From an uncultured Oscillibacter sp. (GTDB lineage: Bacteria; Bacillota; Clostridia; Oscillospirales; Oscillospiraceae): a stretch of 11,839 bases of DNA. Positions 6,505 to 11,839 of the stretch are shown in pieces. Location: positions 1 through 11,839 of the forward strand of contig CAMMCS010000046.1 in assembly GCA_946494635.1 (NCBI GenBank), written 5' to 3'. How positions within the stretch are numbered: position 1 is the first letter of the stretch; each line of letters starts with the position of its first letter. A program made the position numbers and the translations under genes. The notes beneath the pieces were generated by a model that did not search any database, was not told where the DNA came from, and worked only from the letters and a program-made list of their open reading frames with translations.

Positions 6505-6865
6505 ACTTGCCTGGATTTTCTGTTGAATCAGGGGCCGGAGGCTGGGAGAGGCCCCATTTTACTTCCAAGGGCCTTGCGGCCATCTGCCCATCCCCTCCGC
6601 TGCCGGAATGGATGCAGGTGCCAACGGTAACATGATCATTGCTGTAGCCGAGCCATGTTGGAATGTCCTTCAAGGAGCAGCCAAAATACAGCATGGTGGT
6701 GGCGCAGCCATGCCGGAGTCCGCGGAAACGGGTCTTCCGGAGCTGATGCTTCCCCAAGATCTGCCGGAACCTCTGTGTCATATGACCCGGCAGGGTTCCC
6801 CTTGCGTCAGCACAAACAGAATCCGCATATTCCATATCATAGCAATTCCCGCATTGCCGGGCCAA
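6500..6865 (-). pseudogene. tyrosine recombinase/integrase, C-terminal fragment with damaged active site
   Basis: About 100 codons match the catalytic C-terminus of Clostridia-type phage/ICE integrases: TQRFRQIL, the R-G-L-R-H box, CATTMLYFGCSLKDI, WLGYSN and TCIHSGSG. The family pattern is HDLRH, LGHS and TYIHS. Here the box His is Arg, the LGHS His is Tyr (TAC), and the nucleophilic Tyr is Cys (TGC, 6614-6616), each explained by one transition. The frame closes upstream at a TGA near 6880, and the N-terminal and core-binding domains are absent, so the remnant is enzymatically dead. It sits between the tRNA-like core with its arm-like repeats and the phosphatase module, where the integrase of an integrative element normally lies. 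Confidence 0.8.
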
Positions 6866-6935
6866 TCGTGTTGGGCCGCCTCAAATTGGAGGAATACTGC
6901 CGGCCGCGCCGCATCTGCCTTGGGCATGGGCGCTC

Positions 6936-7841
6936 TCAAGCTTCTTCCGTCAGTAAGCTCTCCGGCTCCCCCCGGATCCTTCGCCATGTGACGAGCTCCT
7001 CCGGCGTCAGGTCTTTCTCCCGCACGATGGGCAATGTCCCGCTTGTGAGGATCTTCCAATATAGCGTGTCTGTCAGCCGGCAGCCTCCGCAGGTCCGGGG
7101 GCCCAGCAGCCCAAAATCCCCCATATGAGGCGGGTAATCCCAGCCGGCATCGTATGCCTCCTGGGCCGTCATAAATTGGGATTTTCCGCATACCTCACAG
7201 TAATGCCAGAACGGGCGTTCCCGCATGCTGCCGATCAGCTGTTTTCTCCTCTCCCTGGCTTCATCCTCCCGCTGAAGGCGTGCAGCTTCCTCCGCCAGCG
7301 CCTGTTTTGCGGCTTCATAGATCTCCGGCCGGGGCGGATCCATCCGCAGCCTCACGTCCCCGTCAACCACTTCATAAATGGCGTCGATTCCTTCCGAAAC
7401 ATTGGGGAATTCGATCAGCTCCGCCTCTTTCCTGTATCTTTGGAGCTGGTCTGCCTCGCCGCGGCGGCTCGCGTTCGCCTCCCATTGTGCGTCGCTGGGG
7501 CACATGACATACACGCTGATGGTGAGATCCGTTACCGCCTTGCGGAGCGCGTCAATATAGGCAATCCGTCGCTTCGCCATGTAGAGGGTATGCTCTGCCG
7601 CCACATCCCTGCCTTGCGCCAGCGCCTTCAAGATATCTTCCAGGAGCAGTTGATTTGCCCGCATCAGGTATCGGAATTGAGCGCCCGGGGGGATCAGGCT
7701 GCCGGCCTTCTCTTCCTGGTAGACGCGCTGCTGATAATCTTTGATATTAAAGCACGTCATTCCGTTCCCGCTGAAGCACTGGCGGATAAAATGGGTCTTT
7801 CCCGTCGCGTTTGCCCCGATCACAAAAATCATCTTCGGCAT
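6936..7841 (-). CDS. zeta-toxin-like P-loop kinase/ATPase with C-terminal zinc ribbon
   Basis: A 301-residue protein. Residues 1-16 hold beta-1 and a Walker A motif, GANATGKT (9-16). The EHTLYMAKRRIAYID segment (about 80-95) resembles the conserved Glu/Arg region of zeta-toxin and COG4185-like P-loop kinases, which phosphorylate small molecules or nucleic-acid ends. Residues about 177-213 are charged and probably a long helix or coiled coil. A zinc ribbon follows, CEVC (215-218) and CGGC (251-254), around GWDYPPHMGDFG. The ATG at 7841 is chosen because AAAGGAAGG lies just upstream; the longer open frame to 8006 has no such site and would overlap the preceding gene. It is the last intact gene of the minus-strand module, 116 bases after the phosphoesterase gene, with a long hairpin in the gap. 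The substrate is unknown. Confidence 0.78.
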   Translation of the reverse strand: MPKMIFVIGANATGKTHFIRQCFSGNGMTCFNIKDYQQRVYQEEKAGSLIPPGAQFRYLMRANQLLLEDILKALAQGRDVAAEHTLYMAKRRIAYIDALRKAVTDLTISVYVMCPSDAQWEANASRRGEADQLQRYRKEAELIEFPNVSEGIDAIYEVVDGDVRLRMDPPRPEIYEAAKQALAEEAARLQREDEARERRKQLIGSMRERPFWHYCEVCGKSQFMTAQEAYDAGWDYPPHMGDFGLLGPRTCGGCRLTDTLYWKILTSGTLPIVREKDLTPEELVTWRRIRGEPESLLTEEA

Positions 7842-7892
7842 GATGCTGCCCTTCCTTTCATCCGGCTGGCTTTTCCTGCGATGAGACCGCCG

Positions 7893-7938
7893 TTTCAATC
7901 CCAAGCTGGCCGCAGAGGGTGCCGGCTTGGGATTGAAA
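7893..7938. repeat. 18-bp inverted repeat between phosphoesterase and P-loop gene
   Basis: The arm at 7893-7910 (TTTCAATCCCAAGCTGGC) pairs with 7921-7938 across a 10-base loop. Seventeen of 18 positions are Watson-Crick and one is T-G. No T-run follows on either strand, so it does not look like a standard terminator. It lies 20 bases before the minus-strand phosphoesterase stop and about 50 bases ahead of the P-loop gene start. It could be an mRNA processing or stability hairpin, or a small palindromic insertion. Confidence 0.75.
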
Positions 7939-7957
7939 GCAAGGCCGTTCCCCGCGG

Positions 7958-8524
7958 TCATCCAGCTGAGCCATTCCCGCCCCCGCCGCTGCTTCCTGCG
8001 GGACATTCAAAGCAGGAAATCACCTCTTCCATACTCACGGGCGCCATTTTGTTGGCATCCACCCCCACATCGCAGCGCCGCAGGCCGCAGGCCGCGTTTC
8101 TGAGGTTGTAGGATGGCGCGTTGTGCTGATGCCCGTGGAGCTGGAAAGATCCGTGATGCGCCTGGTCCCACTCCACGATGGGATAGTGGAACAGGATAAA
8201 CTGGCGTCCCAGGCAGAAAAGCCGGTGGTACTCCTTGACCCATTGGAAAAGGGAGCGGTCAAAGGAACTCCTGTCCACGAACCCGTCGTGGTTCCCGCGT
8301 ACAAGGTACTTGACGCCCTTCAGCTGGCGCAGGATCTGCATGGTATACTGCGGGCCTCTCAGCGAGAGGTCTCCGAGGATATAGACCTCGTCGTCAGCGG
8401 CGACGCGATCGTTCCAGTTTTTGATCAGAGCCGCATCCATCTCCTCCGCGGTTTCAAAGGGACGGTGCGCGGCCCGAATGATATTCCGGTGGCCGAAATG
8501 CAGGTCCGCGGTGAAATAAATCAT
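7958..8524 (-). CDS. small calcineurin-like metallophosphoesterase
   Basis: A 188-residue protein with the full two-metal phosphoesterase signature: D7-L-H9 with H12, GD (51-52), GNHD (77-80), H113 (LFHYP) and GHQH (131-134). This family hydrolyses phosphomono- or diesters, including nucleotides and nucleic-acid ends, and usually lies in the cytosol. The ATG at 8524 follows GGAGGGG by five bases and starts the typical MIYFTADLHFGH. A longer in-frame opening to 8632 overlaps the upstream gene and is not needed. Only 13 bases separate it from the stop of the PPP gene, so the two are co-transcribed. The last ~18 residues are a Gly/Ser-rich tail without family counterpart. The exact substrate is unknown. 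Confidence 0.88.
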   Translation of the reverse strand: MIYFTADLHFGHRNIIRAAHRPFETAEEMDAALIKNWNDRVAADDEVYILGDLSLRGPQYTMQILRQLKGVKYLVRGNHDGFVDRSSFDRSLFQWVKEYHRLFCLGRQFILFHYPIVEWDQAHHGSFQLHGHQHNAPSYNLRNAACGLRRCDVGVDANKMAPVSMEEVISCFECPAGSSGGGGNGSAG

Positions 8525-8537
8525 AATGACCCCTCCG

Positions 8538-9251
8538 CTACTCCACATAAATCTCTTCCATGGTATCGAGACAAAGGCACCCAAGCTTCCCGTCAAAGCC
8601 GCAGCCGCAGTCAATGGCGATCTGTCTTCCACAGCGGAGGATCTCGTCCGACAGTGGCAATCCCATTCGTGCTCTTAGCAGGCTGGTGGGCGTATGGCCA
8701 TAGATCAGATACCGGTCCGGCCAAAATGTCTGCGCCGGGTCGGGCCGGCAGAAGAGAAAGTCCGCCAGCTCATAGTCCTCCAGGGGCTTGTCCGGGGAGA
8801 AGTGGTCTACGCCCGCATGCGAGAGAAGAAATTTCCGTCCGGCCTCGACCTCGACCTCGGCGTACAGCTCCATCTCCCGGACATATTCCAGAATGGCCTG
8901 CCGCTCCTCAATGGACAGCGCCCTCAGTGCCCGGAGGGTGGGCCCTCCGCCATTGGCAATCCACTCCTGAAGCACGGCCAGCCTGCTGTCATCCAGTTCC
9001 TCGATGCTCTGCTCGGTGACCTCCTGCATCAGCCAGGGCAAACACAGAGCGAGGTAGAGCTCGTGGTTGCCCAGGATCGGGACGACCTGCGGGCAACGCA
9101 TCATAGCCAGCAGGACCTTGCAGCCGTCACTTCCCCGGTCTATGGAATCGCCCAGGACGTAGAGGCGATCGGAGGGCCGGAGATCTATTTTTTCCAGCAG
9201 GGCGGTGTAGCGGTCGTATCTTCCATGGATATCAGAGCACACAAAAAACAC
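8538..9251 (-). CDS. PPP-superfamily metallophosphatase (protein Ser/Thr phosphatase or ApaH-like)
   Basis: A 237-residue protein with all motifs of the PPP superfamily: SDIHG (6-10), GDSIDRG (34-40), GNHE (61-64), HAG (145-147) and GHTP (185-188), plus a late IDCG (213-216). Length and motifs resemble phage lambda phosphatase, PrpA/PrpE and symmetric Ap4A hydrolases, so substrates could be phosphoproteins or dinucleoside polyphosphates. The GTG at 9251 starts FFVCSDIHG and has GGGAGG about ten bases upstream; another GTG at 9278 would add nine residues. It lies 39 bases after the EEP gene and 13 bases before the small phosphoesterase, consistent with one operon. A Ser/Thr kinase gene begins about 2.4 kb away at 11701, but on the opposite strand beyond the repeats, so functional pairing is uncertain. 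Confidence 0.86.
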   Translation of the reverse strand: MFFVCSDIHGRYDRYTALLEKIDLRPSDRLYVLGDSIDRGSDGCKVLLAMMRCPQVVPILGNHELYLALCLPWLMQEVTEQSIEELDDSRLAVLQEWIANGGGPTLRALRALSIEERQAILEYVREMELYAEVEVEAGRKFLLSHAGVDHFSPDKPLEDYELADFLFCRPDPAQTFWPDRYLIYGHTPTSLLRARMGLPLSDEILRCGRQIAIDCGCGFDGKLGCLCLDTMEEIYVE

Positions 9252-9290
9252 AGGGCGAAGGCCTCCCTCACATATCACGAACGTTCCGTC

Positions 9291-10580
9291 TTATTTCTCC
9301 AGGGCTGGCGCGTCGGTTCCGGGATCGCCCTGCCGGCGGAGGTCGATCTCCGCCAACAGGATCGCGTGGTCTGGAAACCCGGCCCTGATGTCCGGATCTT
9401 CCCCGTCCTCAAATTTCTCCCGGCCATAGGACTCCACGAAGTTCCACTCATATTTTACCGCCTGAACATCCAAGTCGGTATTCATGATGAGGTGGTCGTA
9501 CTTGTTCTTTAGTTTCTCGTTCGGCTTGGGGGCGATGGCCTTGCGGTTCCTGCCGTCCCAGAAAGCTCCCACCGACGGCATGGGCCCCTCCGCCGTGCGC
9601 AGCGAAAATTTTCCGCCCGTTTTTTCCATCAGAGCCGCCTGCATTTTCTGGAAGTTGTGATAGAGCGATGCCTTTCCCTCGTATGCACACGCGATCTTTT
9701 TTGCGTCCGTCTCGTGTTCATCCCCCAGGATGCGCGAGTTGTTGAAGTCCCCCAGGACCAGAACATTTTCCAGCGGAGCGATGTGCTCCACCAGCCGGAG
9801 GAACTGCTCAAAGCGCTGCTTCTGTTCAGCGATTTTCTCACTGTCAGCTCCAATCCGAATTCTCGTCCCGATCACGGAAACCGGCTTCCCGTTTATGCGT
9901 ACGACCACTTCATGGAAATCGGGCCCGCCATCAAAGGTGTGTGCGTTCTCTCTCACACAGGCAATCCCGCTGTCCTTCCTGATCCCGATGCAGATGCCAT
10001 TCTGATGGGGCTGATAAGGGCTGATGGAGAGATCGTACTCGCGTGCGAGGATTTCTTTCAAATCGAGCCACCCACCGGCTTGAACGAATTCTGTCAGTAC
10101 AAAAATATCTGGTCTTTGTTCAAGCACCTGATTGACGATCAGGTTCACCGGAACGGAGTAGCCGGGGCGGCCTGTCCGTGCGCCGATGTTCCATTCCATG
10201 ACCTTCAGTGTCCCAATCGTATGCTCCTCGGAGCAGCCGCGCCTGGCCGCCACGGAAAGCACAAGGTCGAGCACCTGGGACATATGGAGCGTCCTGCCGC
10301 ACAATTTCCCGATGCGCTTCTGGAGCTCACAGAGCTGATCATAAACTGCCTGCCGGAGGCTGACAGATGTCGAGCTTGATCTTGCGCCAGAGGGTTCTTT
10401 TTCACGAAGCATCTCGCCTACAGCCGCTCTCCACGCCTCGTCGGAGAGCTGCGCCGTTTTTTCTGCCGCCTCCCCGATAATATACCCCGCCGTAATCCTG
10501 TCCGTTTCGCTGAAATTACGGGCTTTGATGATTGCGATGTTTTTTCTCGAGCGATCTGTCATTCTCATTTTCAGGATCAT
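9291..10580 (-). CDS. EEP-family (endonuclease/exonuclease/phosphatase) enzyme with possible ribbon-helix-helix N-terminus
   Basis: A 429-residue protein. Residues about 124-412 carry EEP motifs: MEWN (N131), LTE (E164), a GTRIRI strand (239-244), GDFN (277-280; D278, N280), KYDHLI (360-365) and the terminal PDH (403-405). The family cleaves phosphodiester or phosphomonoester bonds in DNA, RNA, lipids or nucleotides. Residues 1-122 are an extra domain. Within them SVSLRQAVYDQL, a helix, then MSQVLDLVLS looks like a ribbon-helix-helix fold, a DNA-binding type usual in small repressors and antitoxins; this call is tentative. The ATG at 10580 has AGGAGG nine bases upstream; a TTG at 10604 is less likely. 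It is first in the minus-strand operon, and if the N-terminus binds DNA it might autoregulate. Confidence 0.82.
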   Translation of the reverse strand: MILKMRMTDRSRKNIAIIKARNFSETDRITAGYIIGEAAEKTAQLSDEAWRAAVGEMLREKEPSGARSSSTSVSLRQAVYDQLCELQKRIGKLCGRTLHMSQVLDLVLSVAARRGCSEEHTIGTLKVMEWNIGARTGRPGYSVPVNLIVNQVLEQRPDIFVLTEFVQAGGWLDLKEILAREYDLSISPYQPHQNGICIGIRKDSGIACVRENAHTFDGGPDFHEVVVRINGKPVSVIGTRIRIGADSEKIAEQKQRFEQFLRLVEHIAPLENVLVLGDFNNSRILGDEHETDAKKIACAYEGKASLYHNFQKMQAALMEKTGGKFSLRTAEGPMPSVGAFWDGRNRKAIAPKPNEKLKNKYDHLIMNTDLDVQAVKYEWNFVESYGREKFEDGEDPDIRAGFPDHAILLAEIDLRRQGDPGTDAPALEK

Positions 10581-10629
10581 GGGGGCCGTCCTCCTCACCA
10601 TCAAGTATGTAGTAATTTTTGATACCCTA

Positions 10630-10658
10630 AACTTATCATACTACAGGGCATCCGTCAA
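10630..10658 (-). promoter_or_regulatory. candidate promoter and operator of the minus-strand module
   Basis: Read on the minus strand, TTGACG (10658-10653) and TAAGTT (10635-10630) are 17 bases apart, about 50 bases ahead of the EEP start; the -35 is good and the -10 is poor. TGATA-N9-TATCA overlaps the -10 region and could be an operator. A similar TGATA-N4-TATCA occurs at 10836-10849. The surroundings are the only AT-rich DNA upstream of the operon. Confidence 0.35.
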
Positions 10659-10680
10659 TACGGCCGGCAGTATTTTTTGT

Positions 10681-10768
10681 GGCAGCGGGGGCCTCCTCAC
10701 CGCTGCCGTGTCAATGGGAGCCGGGGGCCTTAGGGGCAGCCGGCCCTGCCCCTCGGGCGCGCCCATTG
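10681..10768. other. nested GC-rich hairpins upstream of the module
   Basis: GGCAGCGG (10681-10688) pairs with CCGCTGCC (10700-10707). Next, AGGGGCAG (10732-10739) pairs with CTGCCCCT (10746-10753), and this is enclosed by CAATGGG (10712-10718) with CCCATTG (10762-10768). No reading frame here is credible. The folds have no T-tract. They lie between the EEP promoter and repeat copy B and may be a structured RNA or an element end. The gap from 10581 to 11700 holds no intact gene, only this, the repeats, hairpins and promoters listed. Confidence 0.45.
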
Positions 10769-10859
10769 TGTAAAACTGGATGCCCAGCTTTGGTTTCGGC
10801 CGTTCCCGCCATCTCTCCCCTTACTTCGCAGCTTGTGATAACCATATCATCCAACGCCG

Positions 10860-10996
10860 AAACTCGCCGCGGAACGACGGGGAACAGCCTCCGGATTTTG
10901 AGCGGTTCCAGGCCAAAAGGGCCGTGAAGCACTGCGGCGCAGCAGATGAAGAGACCGGCCGCAGCTCATAATCAGTCAGCCGCTGGTCCAAGTTCA
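10860..10996 (+). repeat. dispersed repeat copy B: arm plus decayed tRNA-Met-like core
   Basis: This matches copy A (from 6270), including AGGCCAAAAGGGCC, CTGCGGC (10932-10938), GCCGCAG (10958-10964) and CTCATAA (10965-10971). The CAT (10967-10969) lies in the same register relative to the arm as in copy A. After CTCATAA the sequence changes: it continues TCAGTCAGCCGCTGG and TCCAAGTTCAAGCC, still recalling a tRNA T-arm but different from copy A and with broken stems. Identity therefore ends at the anticodon loop, the usual crossover place for integrases that target tRNA genes. Confidence 0.65.
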
Positions 10997-11011
10997 AGCC
11001 GTAAAACCGCA

Positions 11012-11045
11012 AAGCCGTCTGATTTCCAGTGAAATCAGACGGCTT
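11012..11045 (+). terminator. 14-bp perfect hairpin after repeat copy B
   Basis: AAGCCGTCTGATTT (11012-11025), loop CCAGTG, AAATCAGACGGCTT (11032-11045) is a perfect 14-bp stem followed by CCCTCTATATTTTG. Like the terminator after copy A it sits directly downstream of the tRNA-like core, but its stem sequence is unrelated. The T-tract is weak. Confidence 0.6.
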
Positions 11046-11095
11046 CCCTCTATATTTTGCGTCCCAAAATTACAAGATTCTGGGAAATATGCACT

Positions 11096-11127
11096 CGTCC
11101 AAAGCCGTGACCCAGACGGGCCAAAAA
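11096..11127 (+). repeat. partial third copy (C) of the repeat's outer part
   Basis: CGTCC-AAAGCCGTGACCCAGAC-GGGCCAAAA matches 6241-6273 of copy A, with about 26 of 31 aligned bases identical and single-base gaps. The inner arm and tRNA-like core are not recognisable after it. Instead GCCC-A-GAGGC pairs with GCCTC-C-GGGC (about 11132-11160), followed by the terminator at 11172. It is probably another, decayed member of the family. Confidence 0.55.
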
Positions 11128-11171
11128 ACGTGCCCAGAGGCGGTGTTGCTGCCTCCGGGCTTCCTGCCTTT

Positions 11172-11206
11172 TTCTGGCGTCAGCGGACATCCGCCAGAAC
11201 TTTTTT
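11172..11206 (+). terminator. intrinsic terminator downstream of repeat copy C
   Basis: TTCTGGCG (11172-11179), 12-base loop, CGCCAGAA (11192-11199), then C and six T (11201-11206). It would stop + strand transcription across copy C, although no protein gene lies upstream on that strand. This suggests a short non-coding transcript, or the relic of one. Confidence 0.7.
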
Positions 11207-11635
11207 CATGGTTTTTGCCCCACCTTCTGGGCTGCTGTGGCAACAGGGGCACCGGTGGCCAGAGTGAACCCTGCCGAGAAGTGTCCCGGCATCCCATGCA
11301 TCGTCCTGGTGTCCGCTCCGTTCTGAAGTGCCAGAGTCCGGCAGCCAACTCCATATCGTCCATCTCGAAGACATCGCTGCTCGTGGCTTTCTGCGAAAAA
11401 GGGGACAGCTGCTCCACAGGCAGCGTTTTCATTTCCTTACGCTCCGGCTTGGGCAGGGCGCAGCCCTCCATAGATCCGCCCTCAGCAGAACCATGCACAA
11501 AGGGCTTTCATGTGGCCGTACAGCACGCCGCATTCTAAAGCGAAGCGGATTTCCGCCTGCAGGAAAGCGTCGGCTGTCGGCGGTCTCCTGCCGGCTCGCC
11601 GGCCCCCTCTGCTGCCCACTATGCAAACAGCATAC

Positions 11636-11664
11636 TTGAGTTCCGCCCGGAAAGGCACTAAGAT
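11636..11664 (+). promoter_or_regulatory. candidate promoter of the Ser/Thr kinase gene
   Basis: TTGAGT (11636-11641), a 17-base spacer (11642-11658) and TAAGAT (11659-11664). The predicted start near 11671 leaves a leader of about 30 nt before the ATG at 11701. Confidence 0.45.
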
Positions 11665-11700
11665 GGTCTTATCGACCAGGCTTTCATATGGAGGGACGAT

Positions 11701-11839
11701 ATGGCTGAGCAAAAGCATCTCTGCTACAACTGCTTCCAGGAGCGGGAGGCCCCGGAGGGGCCCTGCCCGTACTGCGGGTTCGATCTGGCAGAGAATGAGA
11801 AGAAATTCCCGGTGGCCCTGCGGGCCGGGACGGTGCTGA
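11701..11839 (+). CDS. Ser/Thr protein kinase with N-terminal zinc ribbon (5' part only)
   Basis: Only the first 46 codons lie in the window. The ATG at 11701 is preceded by GGAGGG (11690-11695) with a 5-base spacer. The protein starts with a zinc ribbon, CYNC (residues 8-11) and CPYC (22-25), followed by GFDLAENEKKFP and ALRAGTVL. This is the usual opening of Firmicutes Hanks-type kinases, where a short zinc ribbon precedes a kinase domain that begins with a glycine-rich loop about 15 residues later. The kinase domain itself is beyond the window, so the call rests on the zinc ribbon and the AENxxKFPxALxxGTxL pattern. Such kinases phosphorylate Ser/Thr in the cytosol and may be opposed by PPP-type phosphatases. 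Confidence 0.72.
   Translation, partial: MAEQKHLCYNCFQEREAPEGPCPYCGFDLAENEKKFPVALRAGTVL

Noticed and set aside
7125..9512. Long + strand frames (7125-8111, 8123-9019, 8694-9512)
   Set aside because: They lie antisense to the three minus-strand genes whose catalytic motifs are complete.
9657..10379. 240-codon + strand frame
   Set aside because: Antisense to the EEP domain and its N-terminal extension.
11070..11498. 142-codon minus-strand frame
   Set aside because: The first ~40 codons after the ATG near 11432 look mildly coding, but the rest runs through repeat copy C and its terminator, with no domain. At most it is a fragment of an unrecognised gene.
11207..11635. Possible gene remnants between repeat C and the kinase
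   Set aside because: Short family-less stretches on both strands with no start site or motif; nothing supportable.

Overview
The window looks like a chromosomal accessory region of a GC-rich gut Clostridia member (Oscillospiraceae/Flavonifractor-like). This is inferred from the Shine-Dalgarno sites (AAAGGAG, AGGAGG, GGAGGG), a Clostridia-style LysR regulator, a Clostridia-type tyrosine integrase remnant, a Firmicutes-type zinc-ribbon Ser/Thr kinase start at the right edge, and high-GC coding DNA with short AT-rich promoter islands. No rRNA, intact tRNA or CRISPR array is present.

Layout. (1) 1-1143 has no convincing gene. It holds a pair of ~70-bp direct repeats (1-75 and 278-350) and a GC-rich, palindrome-rich stretch (~480-1035). 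(2) 1144-6159 is a + strand metabolic block: a LysR regulator (1239-2132) with promoter and terminator; an AT-rich control region with a long dyad and a good sigma-A promoter; a membrane-anchored alpha/beta hydrolase broken by a frameshift and an in-frame TAG (2434-4318); a large hairpin; then two tightly coupled dehydrogenases, a 3-hydroxybutyrate-dehydrogenase-like SDR (4442-5215) and a 3-hydroxyacyl-CoA-dehydrogenase-family protein (5224-6159). Together these suggest regulated oxidation or reduction of short 3-hydroxy acids.

(3) 6241-6504 is a recombination-like boundary: a conserved ~110-bp arm, a tRNA-Met(CAT)-like sequence whose 3' half is nearly a normal initiator tRNA, a strong terminator, and two CTTCTAAC repeats one helical turn apart that overlap the stop of an inactivated integrase fragment (6500-6865, minus). 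(4) 6936-10580 is a minus-strand four-gene module, in transcription order: a two-part protein with a possible ribbon-helix-helix N-terminus and an endonuclease/exonuclease/phosphatase (EEP) domain; a PPP-type phosphatase; a small calcineurin-like phosphoesterase; and a P-loop kinase/ATPase with a C-terminal zinc ribbon. (5) 10860-11045 repeats the arm plus tRNA-like core plus hairpin in the same orientation, so the module and integrase remnant lie between two direct repeats ~4.6 kb apart. A third, partial copy lies at 11096-11127. (6) 11701-11839 is the first 46 codons of a zinc-ribbon Ser/Thr protein kinase running off the window.

The most interesting object is the module in (3)-(5): a degraded mobile cassette carrying a predicted kinase, two metallophosphatases and an EEP enzyme. 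That set could act on nucleic-acid ends or nucleotides, but this function is inference from family membership only.
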